Below are positions 1 to 6,875 of a stretch of DNA of 8,899 nt, piece by piece (positions within the stretch are counted from its first letter, which is position 1; each line of letters starts with the position of its first letter). A model generated the notes under the pieces. The model searched no databases. It saw only the letters and a list, made by a program, of their open reading frames with translations, and was not told the DNA's origin. This DNA comes from Deltaproteobacteria bacterium. Lineage in GTDB: Bacteria; Desulfobacterota; Desulfobacteria; Desulfobacterales; ETH-SRB1. The stretch covers positions 1 to 8,899 of the forward strand of contig JAUWQK010000042.1 in the NCBI GenBank assembly GCA_030611115.1. The letters are read 5' to 3'. Position numbers and translations under genes: made by a program.

Positions 1-227
1 TTGCTTAATAATTTAAATCAATTATACCTTTATTCGCTTTAAAAGCAAATGCTTTGACAAAAACGGTGTCGTCCATTAAATATTAAGTAATTGCATTTTG
101 ATTTTTATTGCTTTGCCCTTCAACCTTCTATTCCTTGATACCTCACTGGCGATTTGATTGTTACCCATTTTCTCCGGCAATAGTATTTCCTCCTCGCACT
201 TCACTTAATTTATAGTTACGTTTTACC
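1..227. other. AT-rich intergenic region without convincing gene
   Basis: No reading frame here has both a plausible start with ribosome binding site and a recognisable product. The minus strand carries a GGAGGAAA stretch near 188-195 and a roughly 30-codon frame beginning near 168, but its peptide resembles nothing I know. A TTGACA at 54-59 faces right but has only a poor -10 partner. The region is probably the upstream regulatory spacer of the radical SAM gene, or the decayed end of a neighbour outside the window. Confidence 0.5.
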
Positions 228-256
228 TTGACATCAACCTGTCTGTTTCCTATAAA
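228..256 (+). promoter_or_regulatory. sigma70-type promoter of the radical SAM/TPR operon
   Basis: A perfect -35 hexamer TTGACA (228-233) is followed by exactly 17 bp and then TATAAA (251-256), five of six bases of the -10 consensus. Transcription would start near 262-264, only about 3-5 nt before the ATG at 267, and there is no Shine-Dalgarno sequence in front of that ATG. This suggests a leaderless or near-leaderless mRNA. The motifs are seen directly; their use as a promoter is inferred. Confidence 0.7.
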
Positions 257-266
257 ACTTTTCTCT

Positions 267-1550
267 ATGAATGTTCTGCTGATTGAAATAAACCCTTTTG
301 TACAGGAAACAACACCTATCTCGCTGGGATATATTGCGTCCTTCCTTAAATCCAAAGGCTTTTGTGTAAAAATATTGTCTATTGGACAGAACACCTCTTT
401 ATCACATTCCGCTTTTCACGAGCTTATCAGCACCTTTAAACCTTCTCTGGTTGGGTTTTCCGCCTATCAGAGAATTATGCTATATATAACAGGACTTGCC
501 AAATTCGTAAAATCCATTGACAATAACATTAAGATAGCTATTGGCGGTCCTCAGGCTACCTTCATGCCCTCGGCAGCTTTTGAAGAGTTACCTGATGTAG
601 ATTATATATGCCGATCTCCGGGCGAGCTCACGTTGCTGCGAATTGCGCGAGCTATTGAAAATGGAACGCCCTTTTTGGATCTTTCCGGCGTTAGTTACAA
701 AGATGACAATAATGCTGTTTTTGATACACCGGAACTTGAAGGCTACACCGATTTAGATCGTTATCCCTCAGCCTATCTGGATGACGTTTTTGATTACTCA
801 CGCATGAGGGAAGCAATTATGCTGACCTCTCGCGGATGTCCGCACCACTGCATATACTGTTACACCCCCCATGCCTTCAAGCACAAAATAAGCTTTCATT
901 CCGTTGAAAGAGTTATTGAAGAAATCAGATGGATAAGAAAAAAAGGTGTAAAGAGATTTTGGTTTGCTGATCCGAATATTTCTTATAAGCCGTCACGACT
1001 TATAGAAATTCTTGATAGCATCTTAAAACAAGGTCTTGAGACTGAAATGTGGTTGCAGACTCGTGCAGACCTTGTAACTCCGGAGTTGCTGAAAAAAATG
1101 AAAAGGGCTGGAGTAAGTACCATTGCCTTTGGACTTGAGTCGGCCTCAGAGCGTGTCCTGTCAAAGCTGGGTAAGCATATAACCAGTGAAAAGGTAGCCG
1201 AGGCAATCAGGCTTGCACAGAACCAGGGCATAGAAGTTGAACTTTTTACCATATACGGCCTTCCTTATGAGACCTTTGAGGATGCGGTGAAAACCCTGGA
1301 GTTTGTGAAGAAAAACAAGGTCAGGATAATGGGCAATACAAACTCCCAGCAATTGCAAATCTATTTTGGTACACATATGGCTCAACATTACGAGGATTAC
1401 AATATACGCCCGTTGAACAACAACCGTCCAGCCTATCTGTCTATCGGGTCTCAGTACGAAACCGATTACATGGGCCGCAGTGAGTTACACCAGATCCGAC
1501 AAATGTGGCAAGCCAATTCCCTGGATGGCGGAAAACGAATTGTGTCATGA
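267..1550 (+). CDS. B12-binding-domain radical SAM protein
   Basis: Predicted 427-residue radical SAM enzyme of the cobalamin-binding-domain class. Residues 1 to about 140 look like a B12-binding Rossmann fold: a hydrophobic first strand (NVLLIEINP), TPISLGYIASFLKSKG, and an IGGPQATF motif. The DxHxxG cobalamin-ligand motif is not visible, so B12 may bind base-on or not at all. The radical SAM core has the CX3CX2C motif CPHHCIYC, with Cys191, Cys195 and Cys198 to hold the [4Fe-4S] cluster that cleaves S-adenosylmethionine, and a GLES motif at 289-292. The protein ends soon after the core, with no cysteine-rich C-terminal domain. I chose ATG 267 because the protein then begins at the first beta strand; an upstream in-frame TTG at 228 would lie inside the -35 element. 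The substrate cannot be told. The gene is followed closely by the TPR gene, a likely partner. Family assignment is confident; function is open. Confidence 0.88.
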   Translation: MNVLLIEINPFVQETTPISLGYIASFLKSKGFCVKILSIGQNTSLSHSAFHELISTFKPSLVGFSAYQRIMLYITGLAKFVKSIDNNIKIAIGGPQATFMPSAAFEELPDVDYICRSPGELTLLRIARAIENGTPFLDLSGVSYKDDNNAVFDTPELEGYTDLDRYPSAYLDDVFDYSRMREAIMLTSRGCPHHCIYCYTPHAFKHKISFHSVERVIEEIRWIRKKGVKRFWFADPNISYKPSRLIEILDSILKQGLETEMWLQTRADLVTPELLKKMKRAGVSTIAFGLESASERVLSKLGKHITSEKVAEAIRLAQNQGIEVELFTIYGLPYETFEDAVKTLEFVKKNKVRIMGNTNSQQLQIYFGTHMAQHYEDYNIRPLNNNRPAYLSIGSQYETDYMGRSELHQIRQMWQANSLDGGKRIVS

Positions 1551-1560
1551 TAAGATATTG

Positions 1561-3102
1561 ATGATGATCAAGCCTGCATTTAAGAAAATATATATAATAC
1601 TTGGCGAACAGGATAAGGAAAATCTTGAATGGGTTTTGCAGACGTTATCGTTCCTGTATTCACATGTTAACCTGACATCAAATATTTATCTTGTTTCGGA
1701 AAATCTTCCTGCCGGCATGCCCCAGGTGGAACGTATCCAGAAAAACATCAACGAGTTTCTCAGCGAGCACCTCTTTGCCAGGCTTTATGTTCATATTGTC
1801 CATCCTGCCCCCCCATCGGCCATGGATGACATAAGACTATGTTACAAATACCTGAAACAGTCGACTGACAAATTTGACCAGGAAGGTTACAGGCACCAGG
1901 AATTGCCAAGGCTAATATTGCTGCCGGTTCTTGTTCCCGATGACCAGGTCAAACCCATCCAGCTTATAGACCTCCTTGATGTGCTGAAAAACTCTTTTTT
2001 GTTGTCCAGCCTTTACCTGAACAAGGACACTTTAAATCTGGCTCAAGATGAAAAGCTTCTGTCTTTGACGGACAAGGTTTACTACGGCATCGGAAACTCC
2101 AGAAAAATGACAGACGTGGTTTGCAATCTATTTCGCCAGGATATCCTTGATGATTCATTGGATAAGTTAGAGAATAACGACTTGTCTATGACGGAATCTT
2201 GTCCGGATTCGCTTATTATCTCGGCTCAAGATGGTAATGCTTACTGTTGCATGGATGCATTTCTCAAAAATGAAAGTCCGGCAAAAATTCATGAAATGCG
2301 TAGCCTGGAAGAATTTTTGGCCGATTATTATCAACAAGATAAGTCGAAAAGAGATTGCCTTGGATGCAGAGAACATGTGCTTGATTCTTTTGTAGATTTG
2401 CCCAAGTCTCTTGACACGAACCAAAAGATAGGAGCTTTGCTCTATCATTTTGGGATGTTACGCCAGGATTCAGAAGACGATTTTCAGGCAATAAAAAACT
2501 TTAAGCAATCCCTGAACCTCTCTCCAATCGAAGAAACCGATCCTGTTTATTTCCGACTTGGCCTTGGATACACAAAGATCGGACAGTACGATCAAGCTCT
2601 TAAAGCGTTTAAAAGTGTTGAGGTGGCATATCAGGGTCAGTACTTTTTCCACTTCTACAAAGGGCTTTGTTATTTTGGAACAGAAGACTATGCCGCAGCC
2701 CTGGAGAAATTTTCAAAGGCCTTGCGATCAAAGCCCCAACATGATGACCGGATCAGGATTTTGATCTATATGGGAACATGTTTCAACAACCTTGGAAAGT
2801 ATGAACAGGCCGTGGGCGAATTGGAAAAGGCTAAGGAAACGGCAGGCAATGTGAAAGAAGTTTATAACTCTCTCGGCTTTTCTTATTTCAAACTTAAAGA
2901 CTATGACAAGTCTATTAAAAATCTTAAAATAGCTGTTGAAATTGATCCTTTTTCAGCTATTGATTATGCCAGCCTTGGATCAAATTACCGTGAAAAAGGA
3001 GATCTTAACATGGCAATTGGAATGTACGAAAAAGCCCTGGCTTTGGATCCTGGCATGGCTTCTGTAAGGGAGAATCTTGAAAGGATGAATAAAAATCTAT
3101 AA
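1561..3102 (+). CDS. TPR protein with SPASM-like cysteine cluster
   Basis: Protein of about 513 residues in two parts. Residues 1-285 form a domain I do not recognise, starting with a hydrophobic strand (KKIYIILGEQ). Near its end is a stretch resembling a SPASM/twitch auxiliary-cluster region of radical SAM enzymes: DGNAYCC (Cys229, Cys230), a SLEEFL segment, then CLGC (Cys266, Cys269). There is no CX3CX2C motif, so it is not itself a radical SAM enzyme. Residues about 286-510 contain six tetratricopeptide repeats with typical G-Y and A-A/F positions (for example YDQALKAF, YAAALEKF, YEQAVGEL, YDKSIKNL), a protein-binding scaffold. No signal peptide is seen, so it is probably cytoplasmic. It starts 10 nt after the radical SAM stop, so the two are probably co-transcribed. 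The start is uncertain: ATG 1561 precedes the first strand but lacks a clear ribosome binding site. ATG 1525 and GTG 1480 are in frame and would overlap the upstream gene. Confidence 0.8.
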   Translation: MMIKPAFKKIYIILGEQDKENLEWVLQTLSFLYSHVNLTSNIYLVSENLPAGMPQVERIQKNINEFLSEHLFARLYVHIVHPAPPSAMDDIRLCYKYLKQSTDKFDQEGYRHQELPRLILLPVLVPDDQVKPIQLIDLLDVLKNSFLLSSLYLNKDTLNLAQDEKLLSLTDKVYYGIGNSRKMTDVVCNLFRQDILDDSLDKLENNDLSMTESCPDSLIISAQDGNAYCCMDAFLKNESPAKIHEMRSLEEFLADYYQQDKSKRDCLGCREHVLDSFVDLPKSLDTNQKIGALLYHFGMLRQDSEDDFQAIKNFKQSLNLSPIEETDPVYFRLGLGYTKIGQYDQALKAFKSVEVAYQGQYFFHFYKGLCYFGTEDYAAALEKFSKALRSKPQHDDRIRILIYMGTCFNNLGKYEQAVGELEKAKETAGNVKEVYNSLGFSYFKLKDYDKSIKNLKIAVEIDPFSAIDYASLGSNYREKGDLNMAIGMYEKALALDPGMASVRENLERMNKNL

Positions 3103-3106
3103 TTAT

Positions 3107-3189
3107 AGTGGTTCACGGTTTACAGTTAACAGTTTTATTTTTTGAGCAACCGTTAACCGTTAACTGTAAACTGTAAACTGTTAACCGTG
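3107..3189. repeat. 7-bp repeat array in two opposing arms
   Basis: Four heptamers of the form NNCRGTT (3107-3134, the first imperfect) are followed by a T-rich spacer and then six heptamers of the complementary form AACYGTN (3148-3189: AACCGTT twice, AACTGTA twice, AACTGTT, AACCGTG). Segment 3114-3134 pairs with 3169-3189 at 19 of 21 positions, so transcribed RNA could form a long hairpin. The array ends directly before the ribosome binding site of the next gene. The same heptamer type recurs at 4297-4359 and 4564-4590. Confidence 0.85.
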
Positions 3190-3196
3190 AAAGGAG
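3190..3196 (+). promoter_or_regulatory. ribosome binding site of the small membrane protein
   Basis: AAAGGAG sits 10 nt before ATG 3207 and directly abuts the last heptamer of the repeat array. Folding of the array into its hairpin would place the stem right next to this site and could influence translation. The sequence is seen; the effect is inferred. Confidence 0.65.
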
Positions 3197-3206
3197 TGCA
3201 TCGGCA

Positions 3207-3575
3207 ATGAAATGGTTTCTCTATCTTATCAGCTTTAGTTTGATCGCGTCAGGTTCATGTTTTATTCTTTATACCATACAATGCAGAGATCTGCTTAAAA
3301 ACGTGCTGAGTAAAAGTTATGAAAAAATTATTTCGATTTCAGCAATTATAATAGGCCTTCTGCTTATTATTTCAGCATTTCAGGCACAAGGCTTCTGGTT
3401 CATAGTAGTTCTTGGAATTATGTCAATAGGCAAAGGACTCTTTGTTCTTTTTAATCCCAAAAATTCTTTTGATAATATCAGGAACTGGTATTTAAATACA
3501 GCTTCGGATCAAACTTACAGGCTGTTTGGAATAATTTCAATAGTAATTGGAACAGTGATGATAACCTGGATTTGA
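3207..3575 (+). CDS. small membrane protein, two DUF2065-like halves
   Basis: A 122-residue, highly hydrophobic protein with about four predicted membrane helices (residues about 4-24, 41-59, 63-81 and 103-121) and no catalytic motif. The two halves look alike: each has a helix with a small-residue centre (IASGSCFILY and SIGKGLFVLF), a short polar stretch, and a second helix of the type ISxxIIG (SAIIIGLLLI and ISIVIGTVMI). The second half, with FNP and RLFGIISIVIG, resembles the short DUF2065 (YjeT-type) inner-membrane proteins, which are normally single units of about 60 residues. An internal duplication is therefore likely. The start is supported by AAAGGAG 10 nt upstream. The function is unknown; it may be co-transcribed with the TPR gene across the repeat array, or have its own promoter. 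The stop lies 5 bp from the stop of the convergent ATPase gene. Confidence 0.75.
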   Translation: MKWFLYLISFSLIASGSCFILYTIQCRDLLKNVLSKSYEKIISISAIIIGLLLIISAFQAQGFWFIVVLGIMSIGKGLFVLFNPKNSFDNIRNWYLNTASDQTYRLFGIISIVIGTVMITWI

Positions 3576-3580
3576 CAAGG

Positions 3581-4276
3581 CTATCCTTTTACCAGCATGG
3601 TAGAAGGATCCAAAAGCAATTCAGGACAATCACAAGCCGCAGGTTTTCCCTTTAATGCTTTAACATGAATTTCTTTTCCTTCGGGCTGAAGCTGAATAAT
3701 AACATCAAAAAGATCGGCCAGGTGCAAAAGAGAAGCAGGGATACCATCCGGACCCGGTTCATCGTGGCGGTGTGTCCGGACTGTAAACCAGACATGCATG
3801 AGACGGCTTTCTGCAAGCTTTTTTAATTCCATTAAAGGTTTTCTTATGTCTTTATCAAACGGAAGGCCGTCAATAAGAATTGCCTGCGGTAAAAAAATGT
3901 TCTGCTCTATCAGATCGGTCAGCCTTTCTTCAAGTTTGGGCACGCTAAAACTATCTACCTTAAACGTCATTATAAGCCGGTGAGATACTGCAACTTCCCA
4001 TAACTGTTCTGTCTGACGAAGATTACATTGATCCGCAATATTTCGAAACACTTCTTCATACCACAAACACACTTTTTTTACTGAATCATTCAAACTTATA
4101 TGAAGAACATTTCTGCTTCTCAGAAGACTGTCCATGGCCAACTGCACAAGTATCGCTGTTTTGCCTAAACCAGCTCGCGCCAGCACAGCACCAAACCCTC
4201 CCGGCTGAAGAATATTCTCTGTTTTATGGCCCATAAGCCTCAGAGGATTACGGAAGATTAACTCCTTTTTTAACAT
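3581..4276 (-). CDS. RecA/KaiC-like P-loop ATPase, orphan
   Basis: Predicted 231-residue cytoplasmic ATPase of the RecA/DnaB/KaiC superfamily. The Walker A loop is at residues 33-40 (ARAGLGKT, with Ala in place of the usual first Gly). The preceding GGFGAVL strand and following helix fit the RecA fold. A Walker B strand, QAILIDG, ends in Asp136. A segment after it (VWFTVRTHRH, about 163-172) resembles the sensor strand of this fold. It lacks the extra domains of RadA, DnaB or Sms proteins, and no interaction partner is evident. I chose ATG 4276 because AAGGA lies 8 nt upstream (4285-4290). A longer in-frame start at 4348 would add 24 residues encoded entirely by the 7-bp repeat array, which is unlikely. 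It converges on the membrane protein gene with a 5-bp gap and no visible terminator. It lies downstream of EF-G across the repeat island. Fold confident, role unknown. Confidence 0.8.
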   Translation of the reverse strand: MLKKELIFRNPLRLMGHKTENILQPGGFGAVLARAGLGKTAILVQLAMDSLLRSRNVLHISLNDSVKKVCLWYEEVFRNIADQCNLRQTEQLWEVAVSHRLIMTFKVDSFSVPKLEERLTDLIEQNIFLPQAILIDGLPFDKDIRKPLMELKKLAESRLMHVWFTVRTHRHDEPGPDGIPASLLHLADLFDVIIQLQPEGKEIHVKALKGKPAACDCPELLLDPSTMLVKG

Positions 4277-4296
4277 ATTGAAATTCCTTTCTTTGT

Positions 4297-4359
4297 AACA
4301 GTTCACAGTTATCGGTTGTCGGTTGTCGGTTGTCGGTTTACAGTTCACAGTTTGCAGTT
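4297..4359. repeat. 7-bp repeat array, nine units
   Basis: Nine consecutive heptamers of the form NNCRGTT on the + strand: AACAGTT, CACAGTT, ATCGGTT, GTCGGTT three times, TACAGTT, CACAGTT, TGCAGTT. The third to seventh bases are kept as C-R-G-T-T, while the first two vary. It lies immediately upstream of the ATPase ribosome binding site and would be part of that gene's 5' leader. It is the same family as the arrays at 3107-3189 and 4564-4590. Confidence 0.88.
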
Positions 4360-4390
4360 TTTTGGTGAATTTTGTAATGATTGAAACATG

Positions 4391-4549
4391 GCAACTACTC
4401 TGGCGTTTAGACTGAAGGAAACAGATGATTCCTGAACGTTATTTTCTATGTTTAGGACAAAATTTCTGGCCGCTTTAATAACATATTGGCTTCTGGGAGT
4501 CTTTTCCCTAAAAGCCTTCTACCTTCAGTCTGTTAACCTGAGTAGTTAC
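4391..4549. mobile_element. MITE-like element with 28-bp imperfect inverted ends
   Basis: The left end (4391-4418) and the reverse complement of the right end (4522-4549) agree at about 22 of 28 positions, sharing AACTACTC at the outer side and AGACTGAAGG at the inner side. The element is 159 bp and encodes no transposase; a minus-strand frame of about 57 codons runs through it but has no start codon. Inside lies a second hairpin (4488-4516) with arms GGCTT...GGGA and TCCC...AAGCC. These traits fit a non-autonomous miniature inverted-repeat element. No clear target-site duplication was found. Alternative: a structured intergenic repeat copied by a non-transposon route. Confidence 0.6.
4488..4516. 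repeat. internal hairpin of the MITE-like element
   Basis: GGCTT (4488-4492) and GGGA (4495-4498) can pair with TCCC (4505-4508) and AAGCC (4512-4516), leaving a 6-nt loop and a small internal bulge. It is a separate stem within the larger inverted repeat. No T-run follows on either strand that would make it a standard terminator. Confidence 0.5.
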
Positions 4550-4563
4550 TTTATGCTTTGATC

Positions 4564-4590
4564 AACCGTGAACCGTGAACCGTGAACCGC
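4564..4590. repeat. 7-bp repeat array AACCGTG, about four units
   Basis: Three perfect AACCGTG heptamers (4564-4584) followed by a partial AACCGC. The array ends 2 bp before the EF-G stop codon at 4593-4595, so it forms the beginning of the EF-G 3' untranslated region. It is oriented opposite to the array at 4297-4359, so the two flank the MITE-like element as inverted outer repeats. Confidence 0.85.
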
Positions 4591-4592
4591 TA

Positions 4593-6677
4593 CTACGCAA
4601 CATTCTTCTTTTCTTCTGCTGCCTTTTTTGCCAGCTCTTCGGCAACCGAATTGGGAACCTTTTTATATGTACAAAATTCCATGGTAAACTGAGCTTTGCC
4701 TTGAGTTAACGATCTCAATACCGTGGAATAACCAAACATCTCCGCAAGTGGAACCTGAGCCTCAATAACACACATGTAACCTTCGTCCTGAGAAGCAAGA
4801 ATTATTCCCCGCCTCTGGTTAAGAGAACCCATAGCAGCGCCTTGATATTCTGTAGGTGTCTCAACCACAACCTTCATTATAGGCTCATGAATAACCGGTT
4901 TGGCTTTTGCATAACCTTCCAGAAACGCCCCACGGGCAGCCGCCTGGAATGCCATCTCTGACGAATCAACAGAATGAGATTGTCCGTCATTGATAACAAT
5001 TTTTAAACCGGTAACTGGAAATTCCATTTTAGGTCCTTTTACAAGACACTTTCTGAATCCCTTTTCACATGCAGAAATAAACTGTGTTGGAATTGATCCA
5101 CCGGTAATTTTGTTTTCAAATATAAATTCTTCTTCAATAACCGGCTCCATATAACCAGCTACACGGCCAAACTGCCCGGCGCCACCTGTCTGTTTTTTAT
5201 GTGTATAGTTGAATTCAGCCAGTCTCGTAATAGTTTCTCTATAAGATACGGTAGGAGTACCGGTTGTAACTTCTGCGTTGTACTCGCGACGCATTCTTTC
5301 TATATATACATCAAGGTGCAGCTCTCCCATTCCTGAAATAATTGTATCGCCTGTCTCCTCGCTTACATATGTTATAAAGGTCGGATCTTCCTTGGAAAAA
5401 CGGTTCAGGGCTTTGGACATATTGATTTCAGCCGTACTATCTTTAGGAATAATGGCAAGCGAAATAACCGGTTCGGGTATAAACATGGATGTCATGGCAA
5501 GATTAATATCTTTAGACGCAAAAGTATCGCCTGAAGCACAATCAATACCAAAAAGAGCCCCTATATATCCTGCCGAGATTTTCCCGATATCTTCCATCTG
5601 GTTTGCATGCATGCGAGCAACTCTGCCGACTTTTACCTTTTTCCCGGTCCTGATATTAAAAATTGTATCTCCCTTTGCAAGCGCTCCCTGATAAACACGC
5701 ACATAGGTAAGCTGCCCGTACTGTCCTTCTTCTATCTTAAAAGCATAAGCAACAAGCGGTTTTTGTGAATCATTGGAAAGAATTACTTCAGCCTCATTAT
5801 TACTCAGATCAAGGGCCTGGTTTTCTATCTCTGATGGACAGGGCAAAAGATTTGTTACTGCATCAAGAATCGGCTGAACCCCCTTATTTTTATATGCTGA
5901 TCCTATAAAAACGGGAGTTATTTCGCGGGCAATTGTACCTTTTCGCACAGCAGAAATAAGGAGTTCATCCGTAACGTTATCCTCAAGAGCAGCCTCCATG
6001 AGTTCGTCTGAAAACATCGAAGCAACATCAATCAGTTCTTCACGCTTTCCAACAGCTTCCGGCAAAAGGTTTTCAGGAATATCTTCAACACGAACATTTT
6101 CTCCATTTATACCATCAAAATAAACAGCCTTCATAGAAACCAGGTCAACCACACCTTCAAAATCCGCTTCAAGCCCTATTGGAATCTGCATCGCAACCGC
6201 ATTGTGCCCAAGCTTGTTCTTCAACTGTTCGATTACACGGGAAGGGTTGGCTCCGCTTCTGTCACATTTATTGATAAAGGCCAGACAGGGCACTTTGTAC
6301 CGCTTCATCTGCTGATCAACAGTAATGGACTGTGACTGAACACCTCCCACAGAACACAGAACAAGTATTGCGCCGTCAAGGACCTTTAAAGCTCTTTCTA
6401 CCTCTATTGTAAAATCAACATGCCCCGGGGTATCTATGATATTGATCTCATGGTCATGCCATTCACAATATGTTGCCGCTGAAGCTATAGTTATACCGCG
6501 CTCCTTTTCAAGCTCCATGGAATCCATTGTTGCACCAACACCATCTTTTCCTTTCACGTCATGTATTGTATGTATGCGTTTGGTGTAAAAGAGAATCCTT
6601 TCGGTAAGCGTGGTTTTACCTGAATCAATGTGTGCGCTTATGCCTATGTTTCTAACTTTGTGAGAAGTCTTTTCCAT
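4593..6677 (-). CDS. fusA: elongation factor G, mitochondrial/spdEFG1 type
   Basis: Translation elongation factor G of 694 residues, a full-length cytoplasmic GTPase that moves tRNA and mRNA through the ribosome after peptide transfer. Visible motifs: P-loop AHIDSGKT (15-22), switch I with RGITI (60-64), DTPGHVDF (82-89) with the catalytic His86, and NKCD (136-139), the guanine-specificity motif with Cys instead of the common Met. Domains II to V follow, including the domain [11 protein letters not shown] stretch. Several positions match mitochondrial EFG1 rather than the common bacterial form: Ser19 in the P-loop, [17 protein letters not shown] (41-57), and [13 protein letters not shown]. 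This is the spdEFG1 class known from spirochaetes, planctomycetes and deltaproteobacteria. In organisms with that class a second EF-G (spdEFG2) takes on ribosome recycling; none is in this window. No rpsL, rpsG or tuf flanks it. Start ATG 6677 has a modest AGGG upstream near 6688-6691. Confidence 0.95.
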   Translation of the reverse strand: MEKTSHKVRNIGISAHIDSGKTTLTERILFYTKRIHTIHDVKGKDGVGATMDSMELEKERGITIASAATYCEWHDHEINIIDTPGHVDFTIEVERALKVLDGAILVLCSVGGVQSQSITVDQQMKRYKVPCLAFINKCDRSGANPSRVIEQLKNKLGHNAVAMQIPIGLEADFEGVVDLVSMKAVYFDGINGENVRVEDIPENLLPEAVGKREELIDVASMFSDELMEAALEDNVTDELLISAVRKGTIAREITPVFIGSAYKNKGVQPILDAVTNLLPCPSEIENQALDLSNNEAEVILSNDSQKPLVAYAFKIEEGQYGQLTYVRVYQGALAKGDTIFNIRTGKKVKVGRVARMHANQMEDIGKISAGYIGALFGIDCASGDTFASKDINLAMTSMFIPEPVISLAIIPKDSTAEINMSKALNRFSKEDPTFITYVSEETGDTIISGMGELHLDVYIERMRREYNAEVTTGTPTVSYRETITRLAEFNYTHKKQTGGAGQFGRVAGYMEPVIEEEFIFENKITGGSIPTQFISACEKGFRKCLVKGPKMEFPVTGLKIVINDGQSHSVDSSEMAFQAAARGAFLEGYAKAKPVIHEPIMKVVVETPTEYQGAAMGSLNQRRGIILASQDEGYMCVIEAQVPLAEMFGYSTVLRSLTQGKAQFTMEFCTYKKVPNSVAEELAKKAAEEKKNVA

Positions 6678-6755
6678 AATGTTTTTACCCTAATATATCC
6701 TATTAATGCTATTACAAAAACTGAAAAACTGAAAATAAAAAATCCCGCATTTGGA

Positions 6756-6764
6756 ATTATACCA
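6756..6764 (-). promoter_or_regulatory. extended -10 promoter of EF-G
   Basis: On the minus strand the sequence reads TGG followed by TATAAT (-10 hexamer 6756-6761, TGN element 6762-6764), a perfect extended -10 motif. The -35 region is poor, as often in extended -10 promoters. Transcription would begin near 6749, giving a leader of about 72 nt before the EF-G ATG. Confidence 0.55.
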
Positions 6765-6849
6765 TATGGGGATCTGCTATATTATTAACTGTGATTTCCA
6801 AATTAGAAAAAGAATTTACATCATCTCAATCCAATCCTCTATGGTTACA

Positions 6850-6875
6850 GTAATAGCTGATTATAAAGCTATTAC
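6850..6875. repeat. perfect 9-bp inverted repeat
   Basis: GTAATAGCT (6850-6858) is separated by 8 bp from its exact reverse complement AGCTATTAC (6867-6875). It lies between the decayed signalling region and the EF-G promoter. Neither strand shows a T-run after the stem, so it is not a standard intrinsic terminator. It could be an operator or an RNA 3'-end stem. Confidence 0.55.

Noticed and set aside
54..82. TTGACA at 54-59 as a second rightward promoter
   Set aside because: At a 17-bp distance the -10 position reads TAAATA, matching only half of the consensus, and no gene starts nearby.
161..394. Minus-strand reading frame of 77 codons with GGAGGAAA inside
   Set aside because: It overlaps the promoter and the conserved N-terminus of the radical SAM gene, and its product matches no family I recognise.
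1480..1560. Longer N-terminus of the TPR protein from GTG 1480
   Set aside because: It would overlap the radical SAM gene by 71 bp, and the extra residues do not look like a structured domain. The hydrophobic first strand begins after ATG 1561.
4361..4548. Minus-strand frame of about 57 codons through the MITE-like element
   Set aside because: It has no start codon, is bounded upstream by stops within the inverted repeat, and shows no recognised domain.
5278..5691. 137-codon + strand frame inside EF-G
   Set aside because: It is antisense to a well-conserved EF-G gene and has no recognisable product.
6741..6758. Stem with T-rich tail on the minus strand as a terminator
   Set aside because: The stem is only six pairs with a G-U pair and overlaps the EF-G -10 element; too weak to call.
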